Shown here: positions 45,509-56,150 of the stretch, piece after piece
Layout: each line of letters starts with the position of its first letter
Position numbering within the stretch: the stretch's first letter is position 1
Source of the DNA: Carya illinoinensis
Taxonomy: Eukaryota; Streptophyta; Magnoliopsida; Fagales; Juglandaceae
Assembly: GCF_018687715.1 (NCBI RefSeq)
Contig: NC_056759.1
Location: 33,322,385-33,386,384, forward strand
Direction of reading: 5' to 3'
DNA length: 64,000 bases
Notes under the pieces: model-generated
Seen by the model: only the letters and a program-made list of their open reading frames with translations
Told to the model about the DNA's origin: nothing
Databases searched by the model: none
Made by a program: the position numbers and the translations under genes

Positions 45509-45660
45509 CTTTTATAGAGAAAATTATGACGAATCATCTCTCGTGAATCATTTCTCTACAAGAGACAAGGGCAATGTAGTATCATAGCTGCGGTGCCTGA
45601 CAATTACAGAAGAACAAAGTAGTGTCATAGCTATGCGGCGCCTGACAACTACAGAAGACC
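45509..45660 (-). promoter_or_regulatory. Promoter-like region of the antisense ORF
   Basis: On the minus strand CTATAAAAG (45509-45517) is a good TATA box, followed by a pyrimidine-rich leader to the ATG at 45408. Upstream, a ~46-bp unit is tandemly duplicated (about 45570-45613 and 45614-45660). Each copy contains TCATAGCT, a GCGGYGCCTGACAA element and TACAGAAGA as read on the plus strand. Duplicated upstream elements beside a TATA box are typical of strong plant or pararetroviral promoters. Confidence 0.5.
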
Positions 45661-45720
45661 TATAAAAATCACGCGGATCAGAGTTGTCTGGTCTAAAACA
45701 GAGTGCCACCGATTTTGTTA

Positions 45721-45749
45721 AAAAGAGAGAGAGAGAGAGAGAGAGAGAG
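45721..45749. repeat. (AG)n microsatellite
   Basis: A short AG run inside the element, upstream of the antisense promoter. Confidence 0.9.
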
Positions 45750-46073
45750 GTTAACGGTTTAATTTTGATGAATTCTTTACTAACTATGGTATTTACAAGA
45801 ACATTTAAAGTATATCACCTATGTTTTTTTTAAAGAAGAGTTTCGGAAAATTATTTACTTAAAGTTTTAGGTTTGGAGAGTATGTCGTTACAACTTGGCC
45901 AACCTTGTGCAAAGAAGTATAATCTAATTGTTGATTTAAGTAAGAGAGTTAAGGAATGACATAATCTCGAAGGCATATATATACGGGATAGACAATAGGT
46001 TGGTAAGCAACACCTCTTCATTAAATTGCTATTTCTTACTTACTTCGATTTCGAGGACGAAATCTTTTTTTTT

Positions 46074-46084
46074 AGGAGGGGAGA
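46074..46084 (+). other. Polypurine tract of the LARD-like element
   Basis: AGGAGGGGAGA ends one base before the 3' LTR. It primes plus-strand DNA synthesis in LTR elements. Confidence 0.88.
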
Positions 46085-46085
46085 T

Positions 46086-49000
46086 TGTAACAGCCCGCTA
46101 GAAATTTAATTGTGAAATTTCTATTAACTTTAATAACCTCGTGAAAACCCCATAAGTTTTCACGAATCCATTAATCATATAGGTTTTTGTCTAATTACAT
46201 AGTTAGTGTTATTATTTACTATGGTATCAGAAGTGTGTTTTTGATTATTGGAGATAGTTAGAAGTGTCAAAATGTATTATGGTTTGTGCCATTAGACTCG
46301 GAGGGTTATTTAAAGTCTTATGGCGCAATAACATTTTTTCATATTTTCGGTCAAAACGTCTGTTTAAAACTGTAGATATTATTGGATAAAAAGAAATATC
46401 TTGAGGTAATTTTCATGAATATTATTGGGTAAAAATATTTTGAGTTGATTTTTATAGATATTATTAGATAAAAATATTATGAGATAATATTTTATAGATA
46501 TTTTGGGTAGGAGAAAACTACACTCAACTCTCAACTCCAGCCTCATCTCTTCCATATCTCATCCATAATTATCTCCAGCCACCTCTCCCCACGAAATTAT
46601 CTAATTACACATTCCAATAAAAGATTATCAAACACTCTCTCTCGGACAGCTTTTAGGAGGTCTTTTGTACACCCATTTCGAAGCTTTTGTAAGTGTTTTA
46701 TCATAAAGTCTCCTTCATATAAGTTGTTCCTTTTTGAGTCTAGTTTACATGGATATCTTATTTTCCCCATTTGAAGATCATTTGGTCAGTCAAATATTGT
46801 ATAAACTATAGAAAGGTCATTCTGGGAGATAAACTGGAGAATATGTTATAGTTTGGAGTTTTTGACCAAGCTAATGGATAGATATTGGTCCGAAATTTTT
46901 ATGGAGTATTGTTAACATGTATATGTGACTATTGGTTGAGGATTTTTGCATGATTAAAGGTTTTGATGAAAGATTTACTTAGATTTAGAAACTTAGAAAC
47001 TGGAAGAAGAAAAACAGTTTCTGTTTTGAGAAAGTTTAACTCTTTGGTGGTCTAAACCTATTCTAATGACTTTAATAATTTTATTGGAGGATCCTAAGTA
47101 TCTTATATACATTTTATATTATTATTTTGAAGATATTTGATGTTAGTTTCAAAGATATGAAATTTTATGCAAAGAGATATTCAAACAAGCCAAAGTGTGG
47201 ATATTCTTGGCTAAATTTATGTTTTGGTTAATTTCTAACCATGTGATCTTGAATTAGAAGCTTATATATGTTTTAGGACATCTTTTTAAACCATGTGATG
47301 GTTTGGTTTGAAGATCATATATTTATAAGTCATAGATCAAGATATTTATCAAAACTAGTTGAGGAAAAAGTTTCTGTTTTTGGATTAAGTGTAAAACCAA
47401 AAACTCCAAATGTTATTTTGTGATTTTGGTGACTTTGGTTTGATGATTTAAAGCATGGTTGATGTTAGGATGATATTATGAATATGTTAGAAGTAAGATT
47501 TGATTTTTTGAAACTCTTGGAGATGTTTTGATTTAATGTCAAAACTTGTGATTCAAGTGCTTGGATCTTTTTACAAAAAAAGTTTGGTGTTGATTATTAG
47601 CTTTTTCTAAATGGATGTTTTAAGTATGGTTTTGAACTTAGGATTGGAAGATATTTGTTGCAAAATTTTGGTTTAAGCATGAGTTTTGAAGTTGGAAGGA
47701 ATTGTAACAAAAATAAAGGGAAATAACCTATGGATGTTTCAACCATAGTGTGTTCTTCATAGTTTTGTTTTGTTTTAAATTTTTCTGAGTTGATATTTAA
47801 GTTTAGGATAAAATTTACATGAGGAATGTAAATTTTAGAAACTTTTAGAGTTAGTATGCAAAATCCTTAAGTTATGGGTAAAACGGTCATTTTCCCACAT
47901 GTAGAGAGTAAAATGAAAATTTTACTCTTTAAGTTAGTATTTTCCATATTTCAAATTATTAGTGATTTAGTTCTAACTTTTAGAATCACTAATTACAGTT
48001 CCTCGTGATCGCACTTGAAGTTTTATAAGAAACGCGGAGATCGAGGTAAGTTAGCTTTTAACTTACTAGCAGTCTACTGTGTATGTGTGCTAAGTAAAAG
48101 AACTACAGTGTATGTATGTATGTTATCATATGTGTCATGCCATGTCAAGTTATCATGTAATTGTCTATTATACAGAATTTATTCTGTCATTAATTTTTAT
48201 CTGTTACATAATATATTCTGTTATGTATTACTGTACATTACAAGTACGTCATGCTAAGTATGTCATCTATTACATGTAAGTCAAGTCATGTAATATTCAC
48301 TGTTGCAAGTATGTCATATTAAATATGTTGTCTATTATATGTTATGCCATGTTACGAAATGTTTCTATCTCAAGTTGGTCATTTATTCTAAGTTATGTTC
48401 AAGTCACGTTATGTTACGTCAGGACTTCAGTCATTTCGTATTTAAGTCACATTTCATCTTGAGTACATTATGATGTGTAGAATACATGGGGCCACAACAA
48501 CTGTGGAGTATGTATTTAACTACAATTGTGATGCGTAGAATACATGGGGCCACAACAACTGTGGAGTATGTATTTTTAAATGTTAAGTCAAGTTATGTAG
48601 AATACATGGGGCCACAACAACTGTGGAGTATGTATTTAACTACAAATGTGATGCGTAAAATACATGGGGTCACAACAACTGTGGAGTATGTATTTTTCAT
48701 GTTAAGTCAAGTTTGTGTAGAATACATGGGGCCACAACAATTGTGGAGTATGTATTTTTAAATGTTAAGTCAAGTTGTGTAGAATACATGGGGCCACAAC
48801 AACTGTGGAGTATGTATTTAACTACAAATGTGATGCGTAAAATACATGGGGCCACAACAACTGTGGAGTATGTATTTTTCATGTTAAGTCAAGTTTGTGT
48901 AGAATACATGGGGCCACAACAACTGTGGAGTATGTATTTTTAATGTTAAGTCAAGTTTGTGAAGAATACATGGGGCCACAACAACTGTGGAGTATGTATT

Positions 49001-49703
49001 TACACGTAGAATACATGGGGCCACAACAACTGTGGAGTATGTATTTTTCATGTTAATTCAAGTTTCAGAGCAAGTTCATGCTAAGTCAAGTTCACTTCAT
49101 GATTCAATTTAAGCTATGTCAATTATGCTATGTTGTACACTAAGTTATGCTTTAATTACTTATGAATTTGATTATGCATTTATGCTTTTACTGTCATCCA
49201 TGCATCATTAGTCTGTATGGAAGTTTTTTGTTAACTTGCTGAGATTTGTAATCAAATCTCACTGTGGTAGTCCCAACTACCATTCCCCCCGAATGGTAGA
49301 TCTTGTTACAGGACCTGAAGGAAGATCAGGAGCTGACCAACTAGGTACAGTCGACTGAACGACGGTGCGTCGTTAAGGTTAATATAGTAGTTAAATTACT
49401 ACTTGTACGATGGAGTTGCATCTCCAGTACTTTTAGATCATAACTATTTTGGAATAGTTCTGTGATCTTAGTTATTCAATGTATCTTTATATATGAAGTA
49501 TGTTTTAAGTATTTGGGATATTTTAATTTGGTGCATAGTATTGCTAAAGAAAAAAATTATCCGCTGCGAATATTGCATAATGTTAGATGCATGTTAGGAT
49601 TATTGCATCTTATATGTCATGAACGGGGGCAGGTAACCTTGTGTTGCATGTCTCGACGCTTCAAATGTCCGTCCAATCCCAAACGGAATTTGGGGGCGTC
49701 ACA
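46086..49703 (+). repeat. 3' LTR of the LARD-like element
   Basis: 3618 bp, TG..CA, collinear with the 5' LTR at an offset of 5890 and then 5889 bases. It contains the same ten-copy minisatellite at 48478-49049 with the same unit order. Confidence 0.95.
48478..49049. repeat. Ten-copy hairpin minisatellite in the 3' LTR
   Basis: Identical in order and number of units to the 5' LTR array. The two arrays were therefore made equal by the last round of reverse transcription and have not diverged in copy number since. Confidence 0.93.
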
Positions 49704-52700
49704 CTTATCACCTCTTCTGTTTGTCATTGTTATGGAGGCACTTGGTTGGTTGGTGAAGGCTGCTGTTGGCAGAGGTTACTTATCTGGTTTCTCGGTCGAT
49801 AATGGCACAAATGGGCCTACTTCACTCTCTCATCTCTTATTTGCATATGATACCCTCTTATTTTGTGATGCGGATTCTGGCCAGATTCAATCTCTGCAAG
49901 CTCTCTTGTTATGCTTTGAAGTAGTGTCGAGACTCAAGGTTAATCTTAGCAAATCAAAGATGGTTGCGGTGGGTGTGGTGTCTAATATTAATAGCTTGGA
50001 TTGCAAGGTGTCTTCTTTACCCATGCAACATTTGGGTCTCCCGTTGAGGACTAACTTTAAGGCTCAAGCCAGTTGGGATGGGGTGGTAGAGAAAGTTGAG
50101 AGGAAACTTGCTTATGGAAACGAATGTATCTATCGAAAGGGGGACGACTTACTTTAATTAAGAGTTCCTTAACTAATCTTCCCACTTACTTCCTCTCACT
50201 CTTTCCTTTGCCTGCAAGGATGGCAACTAGAATTGAGAGACTATTCCAGGCTTTTTTGTTGGGAGGAATAGGGGAGGAAACAAAATTTCACCTAGTTAAT
50301 TGGAACAATGTTTGTTCTCCTATTCCAAATGGAGGCATGGGGATATGCAATTTGCGAACGTTCAATAAAACTCTATTGGATAAATGGTTATGGAGGTACC
50401 ACCTAGAGGGGAATACACTATGGAAGGAGATTATTGATTCTAGACATGGGAGAGAGTGGGGAGGCTAGTGCTACAGGGAAGTAAGGGGGAGACATGGTGT
50501 GGGCCTATGGAAATCTATTAGAAGGGGTTGGCAGGCATTTCAAGCCACTTACGATTCATGGTGAGAGATAGTTCCAGAATCAAGTTTTGGCATGATGTTT
50601 GGTGTGGAGAGTACGCACTGTACAGGGCATTTCCAGCACTCTATAGGATTGCAGCTAATAGAGAGGCATTTGTTGCAGATATGTGGGTATTCTCCCATGG
50701 ATCTTATCAGTGGAACGTTTTCTTCAATAGAAATATTCATGATTGGGAACTACAGGCTGTGTCTGATTTCCTCAGGTTGCTCTATTTCATGGGAAATAAT
50801 ATGGCTCAAAAAGATAGGTTGCATTGGAAGGCTAATGGTAGTAAAAAATGTACAGTTAGGACCTATTACAAGATTTTGTCAATCCATAGCTATGTTTCAT
50901 TTCCATGGAAGAAGATTTGGAGATCATGGGTGCCTACTAAGGTTGCCTTTTTTTTATGGACTGTTGCTCTTGGGAAGATCTTGACTACGGACAATCTAAG
51001 GAAGAGGTGAATCATAATGATGGATTGGTGTTACCTGTGTAAAAAAATGGAGAATCTATAGATCACTTACTTTTACATTGTGAGATCACAAGGGAGCTAT
51101 GGAATGAGATTTTTAGAAGAATGAATATTACTTGGGTAATGCCTTCACGGGTGGTGGATTTATTGGCCTGTTGGAATGAGCTTCAAGGCAGTCCTCAAGT
51201 GGTGGCAGTGTGCAAGATGATCCCATTGTTTATCATGTGGTGTAAATGGTTAGAGATGAATGAGAGATACTTTAAAGATAAGGAACGCACAATGGAGGAT
51301 CTTTAGAATTTTTTTATGCGCACCTTAATGTTGTGGTTGTCAGCCATCATACTTGATGGAAACAATGTCCATGATTTTCTTTCTTTAGCTAGAATGTAAT
51401 TAGGTGTTTCTTTTATATACTTCCTGTATACACGGGTTACGCCTACTTCATTCGTATGAATAAAATTCTCTTATTACTTATCAAAAAAAAAAACCCTTCA
51501 GTTTCAGGTCATGTTCAAGTACCCCATCTTCAAGTTTTGTTGTGATGAAATTCTTGTCTTCTAGAAACGTGGGGAAGATGTAGTTCTAATGAAAATCTTG
51601 TCTACTAGAGAAGTGAACATATAGCACGATGAAAAGGATTGGAAATCTTTTAAAGATTTTATAGAAATGTTAGTTTAACAAAGATATTTTATAAAATTCA
51701 ATCTCACAAATTGATAAGAGTTGTTGTGGTATATCAGATTGTAAACTTATTTTATTATAAAATATATCTAACGTATCACATATAGCATTTCAGTATATGA
51801 ATTCACATACTAATGTATAAGATTTATGTCTAACATTTTTAAGTTCTAAGAATTTTATGATACTTGATTTTTGAATTCATTAAATACTTGTAATCGCCAA
51901 GGTATTCAAAATTATGTTCATGCTATTTTTTTTTTCCCTTTTTACCACCAGTGAGAGCTTATTAATAAAATTATAGTACCATTCTCTATCTTTAAAAAAT
52001 TGATTAGATCTAATAAACAGTTTTCTGACAGACATTAGTAATACAATGATATTATTATCCAAACACTCACCAAGCCCGTACTCCGCATACACTTCCATCA
52101 CATGTCTATTGGGCAGAGGTTTAAATGGTGCCATTCAATCAGAACTACAATAAACTCAGACCACGCAGACTTGCAGTTACCCATAAAGGAATAATTATAT
52201 ATATAATCATTTTTATATACTCTCTACGCACTTCATTGATATGATTGACTGTATTAATTTTTTAAAATACAAAATCAATCGTATCAATAGAATGCGCAAA
52301 AAAATATTAAAAATAACTATACATAAAATTTTTATCCAAAAAAAAAATAATACCCTAACGATCCCGTAATATTAAAGACGATGTAAAATCTTGTCCTCGG
52401 CTCCTTCACAAGCTTAGCACATTTTCTGATTAAGGCACACCTTCTCTACTATGGGGAAGTCTTCATGAAAGGAGCAGTCGAGGAGTGATTTCTAAATTAT
52501 CCTTTTTGTCTACGTACTTAGTCAATCTTATCTTAAAATAAAACTAACCGTTTTATTTAACGTCCAGGTGAAAGGTTGGTGCCTGGTTGGTCCCCAAACT
52601 GCCCGTATTAAGAGTTTTCCTATTTGGTATTTGTCCTTTGAAGTTGGAAATTTTTGGTTCTCAACCGTTATTTGGCTTGTATATAATATACGTGGCATTT

Positions 52701-53124
52701 TGTGATTGGATTCCAGCAACCTTAAACCGACAATTAATAGATAATTGTGGTTTTTTAACAACATACAATTAGTAGTAATATTTGATAAAGTTGTTTTCTT
52801 TTTAGAAAAGACTAGTGGAGCTCTTTAAAGATACAGCTTAAAGTTACTGTTTAATTATTTTAATTTTTTACTTTAAAGAAGTAATTCTTAATAAAATTGT
52901 GTATTTTTTATTTTTTTAATAATTAAGAATCTTAAAAAATTATTGAAAAATAAATAAAAAGAAAATGAAGAAATTAAAGCATACTAGCAGTACGGCCCAC
53001 CAACACTACTCGTACTTTTTTCCCGTGCGAGGCGCAACAGCCAAGATTACCCGAGGCTGCTGGCTGCGTATTTCCTCAACTTGATTTATTTAATAATTTT
53101 AATTATATGCAACTACAAAAATTA

Positions 53125-53525
53125 TGAAGCGGTAATATTTTGAATACCGTATTGGATATCGTATCGGTCAAAATATTGAAATGAAATATTTTGATACCTA
53201 TACCGTTTCGGATAGTCGATATATAAATAAATTATATATATTAATTATATTTCAAAATAATAATCTATATATAAATAAATTATACATAAATACATATATA
53301 TATAAATTATAAATAGTATGATCTGAATTGGAGGTCAAAAAATGAGCTTGTAATTTAAATAAATAAAAAAAAAGTAAATGTCAAAATACCGGCTGGTATG
53401 TAGGCCAGTACGGTCGATATTTGGATATGTACGAAACAGGTACAATTTCTGTATCAAACCAGTTGCTAGTAGAGCATATACCGGCCGTACCAGCTGGTAT
53501 GGTACAAAATTTAAAACACTATAGA
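53125..53525. repeat. Probable dispersed foldback-type repeat
   Basis: The left part has ATACCGTATTGGATATCG and TACCGTTTCGGATA, and the right part has ACCGGCTGGTATGTAGGCCA and CGGCCGTACCAGCTGG, around an AT-rich centre. The ends are rich in short TACCGG/CCGGTA-like words in both orientations. Exact ends and target duplication were not found. Confidence 0.35.
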
Positions 53526-54367
53526 GGAATGCTACACCTATCAATGGGTGTAGCCCGAGACAGTCCCGATCAGTGTAAAATGAGTTATTATTTTTTATTA
53601 TTTTTTTATATTCTTAAATATTTTTTTTAAAAAAAAATTATAATATTATTTAAAAATACTTCTTAAATCACTATGTAAAAAAAATTAAAAAAAAAATATC
53701 GATACCCATTTATCAGTAATATTAGCATTTATGAAAAAGATCCGAGTTTATATCCTCCAAATCTCTTTATGACCGTTTTATATACCACTTGCAGAAGACG
53801 TGACAGATCAACAGAGTGATCGGTAGACTCTTCTCGATGTAAGGAATCATGTATACAATTTTAGAATGCAAGTCTCACGTACGTACTCATTTGGAAGAAG
53901 AAAAAATAAAAAATAAAATAAAATAAAGAAGTAAAATTTATTATTAAAATAATAATTTTTTTTAATTTGTTTAGATTTTAGATTTTAAAAAAAGAGTGTA
54001 TAGGATTTACAAACTATAAAACTATAAATATTATTTCTCTTTAAATATTATGTTGACTAAATAGGAAATAATTTATATAATCCTAAAATATACAAGCACT
54101 CGTGTACTCTTAGTGAAGAAAGTAGAAGAAATCCAACATAAAGAAACCAATTTTTTATTACAAACTCGTTTTTCTTCTCAAAGAGAATGTGCACTGGGAA
54201 TGATTTAAAGGAAAATGATAAATTTACTTTTATTAACAACTTGTATACAACTATGTAAAAGAATAATATTATTTTAAATTTTATTTTGACTTTATTATAT
54301 TTAAAATTATTTATAAGTTATAAATGGGTTGATGGTGTATCATTATTCTATTTTAAAAGAGTAAAAG

Positions 54368-54595
54368 CATCCCTACCAAAAAAAAAAAGGGAGAGAGAGA
54401 AGGGAGTATGGGGGACAAAGGGCATGGTTTACATTGGAAAGGGTAAAAGTATCCCTACAAAAGGAGGCAAAGAGAGAAGGGAGTATGGGAGACAAGGGCA
54501 TGGCTTACATTGGAAAGGGTAAAAGTATCCCTACAAACGGAGGGGAGAGAGAGAATGGAGTATGAGAGACATAGGCCGGGATGTGACAGAGTGTC
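54368..54595. repeat. Tandem repeat of about 80 bp, 2.5 copies
   Basis: The unit runs from AAAAGTATCCCTAC through GAGAAGGGAGTATGGG and GGCATGGTTTACATTGGAAA. It recurs at about 54366, 54447 and 54524. Purine-rich and non-coding. Confidence 0.85.
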
Positions 54596-55314
54596 AAGAA
54601 GAAAAAAGGAATGTGACATAAAAGAGAAAAGAGTGGACATAAAACAACGGGTGAGAGGGAAATAAGGGGAGATCGGGAAAAAGAGAGGGGAACTTCCTAA
54701 CTTCTTATGCACAGCTCCTAAGCGACTGAGAGAAACAAAGCTTCTTCTACATCCAGATGAGATACACAACTTTATTACACATCCAATTAATTAAGAAATA
54801 CTATAAGGGACTGTAAAACACTCTTATTTATAGTGGATTTACATCCAAACAACCCATACATAGAAATAGGCCTAGTGTCAAACCACGTAAATATGTGTGT
54901 CTTATTCTTCATTCATGTTTGCTACGCTTATTTCTTATTCATTGTGATTGACACATGTACGCATACTATATTGCCACTCCGAATCGCCACCGGGTACCCC
55001 AATCCAAACCGATCGAGACCCTATCAACACTGTGCACTGGGAATGACCCCTTCTCCCTCTTCAGCCTATCCCTACAAAATAGGTCGTAACATAAATACTT
55101 TATAACTATATCTAACGCTAGCTACTCTTGTTAAATTGACAAGCCTGCCAAGCAGTAATTTCACTCTTTTTAAATGGATCATCCTGGATTATACTTTTTC
55201 AAGATCTAAGCAGCATTTGCAATCCTTTTGTTCTACACACACACCAATAACTATTAGGTCTAGGTAGACTCTGAGTGACCTGCAAGAGGTTATCGTGTGT
55301 TTTTAAACACTTCA

Positions 55315-56118
55315 TGTGATAAATGTGTCAACTATTTTAGTATTCTATCTGTTACTAACTCATCTTCATGCAGATTTTGATTCACGTGATAAGCAGCAGC
55401 CCTTATATGATCAATGAAGTAATGATAACCTGCAGTGCTTTAAACGACATCCCAGTAGCTCATTAAATGGCACCCTATGCAGTGCTTTAAACGGTGTCGT
55501 CTCACTTAAAGCATGGGATGAAGGAGAGCCGTCCGTTTGATCTTTACTTCATGTATATATATGTGCTTATCGTGTTAGGGTTAAGGAGAGATTCATTTGT
55601 ACAGTAGCCGTCTGAGAGTTTGGGTGAGTCCGAGTGAAAGAAAGAACTAGGGTTTGTGAGGGAAAACGGAAAAGCCAAAATCTTGTGGCTTTTCTTGACT
55701 CCATTGTAGTTCTATCTTGTACAATAGCATTTTGGCCTTGAAGATTCATCAATAAAGTTATCTTTGAGGCTGTTCCTGTCGTGGATGTAGGCCATTAGGG
55801 CCGAACCACGTAATCTCTGTTTGTATCTTCTTCTTTCTTATTTCCGTGCATATTTCTTGTTCCTTTACTGATTTATTTGCTTATCTTGTCATACTGTTAT
55901 CCTGTTATCATTATCCTATCGTTTGTATATCTCAACTGAGTTTCGGCTTTGATCAGTATCTTATCATATTGAGATTCCTGAGTTAAGTTCTGTTTTGAAT
56001 CTGTGTATATATATATTCTGTCATATTGGATTGGGAATTCTTGAATGTTAGTGCATATTCGGATTTCTGTATTGGGGATCTTTGGATATTATTGTATATT
56101 CGGGTTCAAAACACAATA
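55315..56118 (+). repeat. Copia 5' LTR
   Basis: 804 bp, begins TGTGATAAATGTGTCAAC. It ends ..ACACAATA, where the 3' copy ends ..ACACAACA, so the terminal CA is mutated to TA here. Confidence 0.92.
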
Positions 56119-56120
56119 AG

Positions 56121-56132
56121 TGGTATCAGAGC
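56121..56132 (+). other. Copia primer-binding site
   Basis: TGGTATCAGAGC, two bases after the 5' LTR, is complementary to the initiator Met-tRNA 3' end. Confidence 0.92.
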
Positions 56133-56150
56133 TTAGGTTCTATAGGGACC

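Larger units (their letters stand above)
40191..49708 (+). mobile_element. Large non-autonomous LTR retrotransposon (LARD-like, Ty3/gypsy-derived)
   Basis: CTTAT at 40191-40195 and 49704-49708 is a perfect 5-bp target duplication around an element of 9508 bp (40196-49703). It has two 3.6-kb LTRs, an initiator-Met-tRNA primer-binding site, a polypurine tract and a 2271-bp interior (43815-46085). No gag, protease, reverse transcriptase, RNase H or integrase is encoded, so mobility depends on a partner element. The text TTTCGAGGACGAAATC before the polypurine tract resembles the end of chromovirus (Tekay-type) polyproteins, which hints at the parent lineage. The interior carries an antisense ORF unit (44960-45660). 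Lengths fit the LARD class of large, coding-poor derivatives. Confidence 0.93.
38257..51306 (+). pseudogene. LINE ORF2 pseudogene, interrupted in the reverse transcriptase
   Basis: The start MKPKILLWNVRGLND and CFQETKL mark the endonuclease N-terminus. A run of 16 G near 38465-38481 and several stops then break the endonuclease. The reverse transcriptase begins at about 39580 ([48 protein letters not shown]) and reaches GLRQGDSL at 40195. It resumes in the same frame after the LTR element at 49704 with SPLLFVIVMEALGWLV. The catalytic FADD box reads FAYDTLLF, so one catalytic Asp is Tyr. A zf-RVT-like end lies at about 50860-51300. There is no RNase H domain, unlike the LINE at 2351. The copy was already decaying or has decayed since; it cannot make an active enzyme. 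Confidence 0.88.
38097..51506 (+). mobile_element. 5'-truncated LINE carrying a nested LTR element
   Basis: CCCTTCAGTTTCA occurs at 38097-38109 and, directly after the poly(A) tract, at 51494-51506: a perfect 13-bp target duplication. The LINE itself is 38110-40195 plus 49709-51493, with the region between taken by the 9.5-kb LTR element and its duplication. It starts inside the C-terminal part of ORF1 (basic stretch KSTKKKAREFKRLSCSINY at about 38133), whose TAA lies 8-10 bases past the ORF2 start, and runs through the 3' UTR to the tail. The 3' end has GTATACACGGGTTACGCCTA and AATAAAA, like the fragments in AP3M introns. Confidence 0.9.
51507..55309. other. Intergenic AT-rich region, no gene recognised
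   Basis: Apart from the repeats listed separately (53125-53525 and 54368-54595) no coding signature or RNA gene is visible. Confidence 0.5.
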
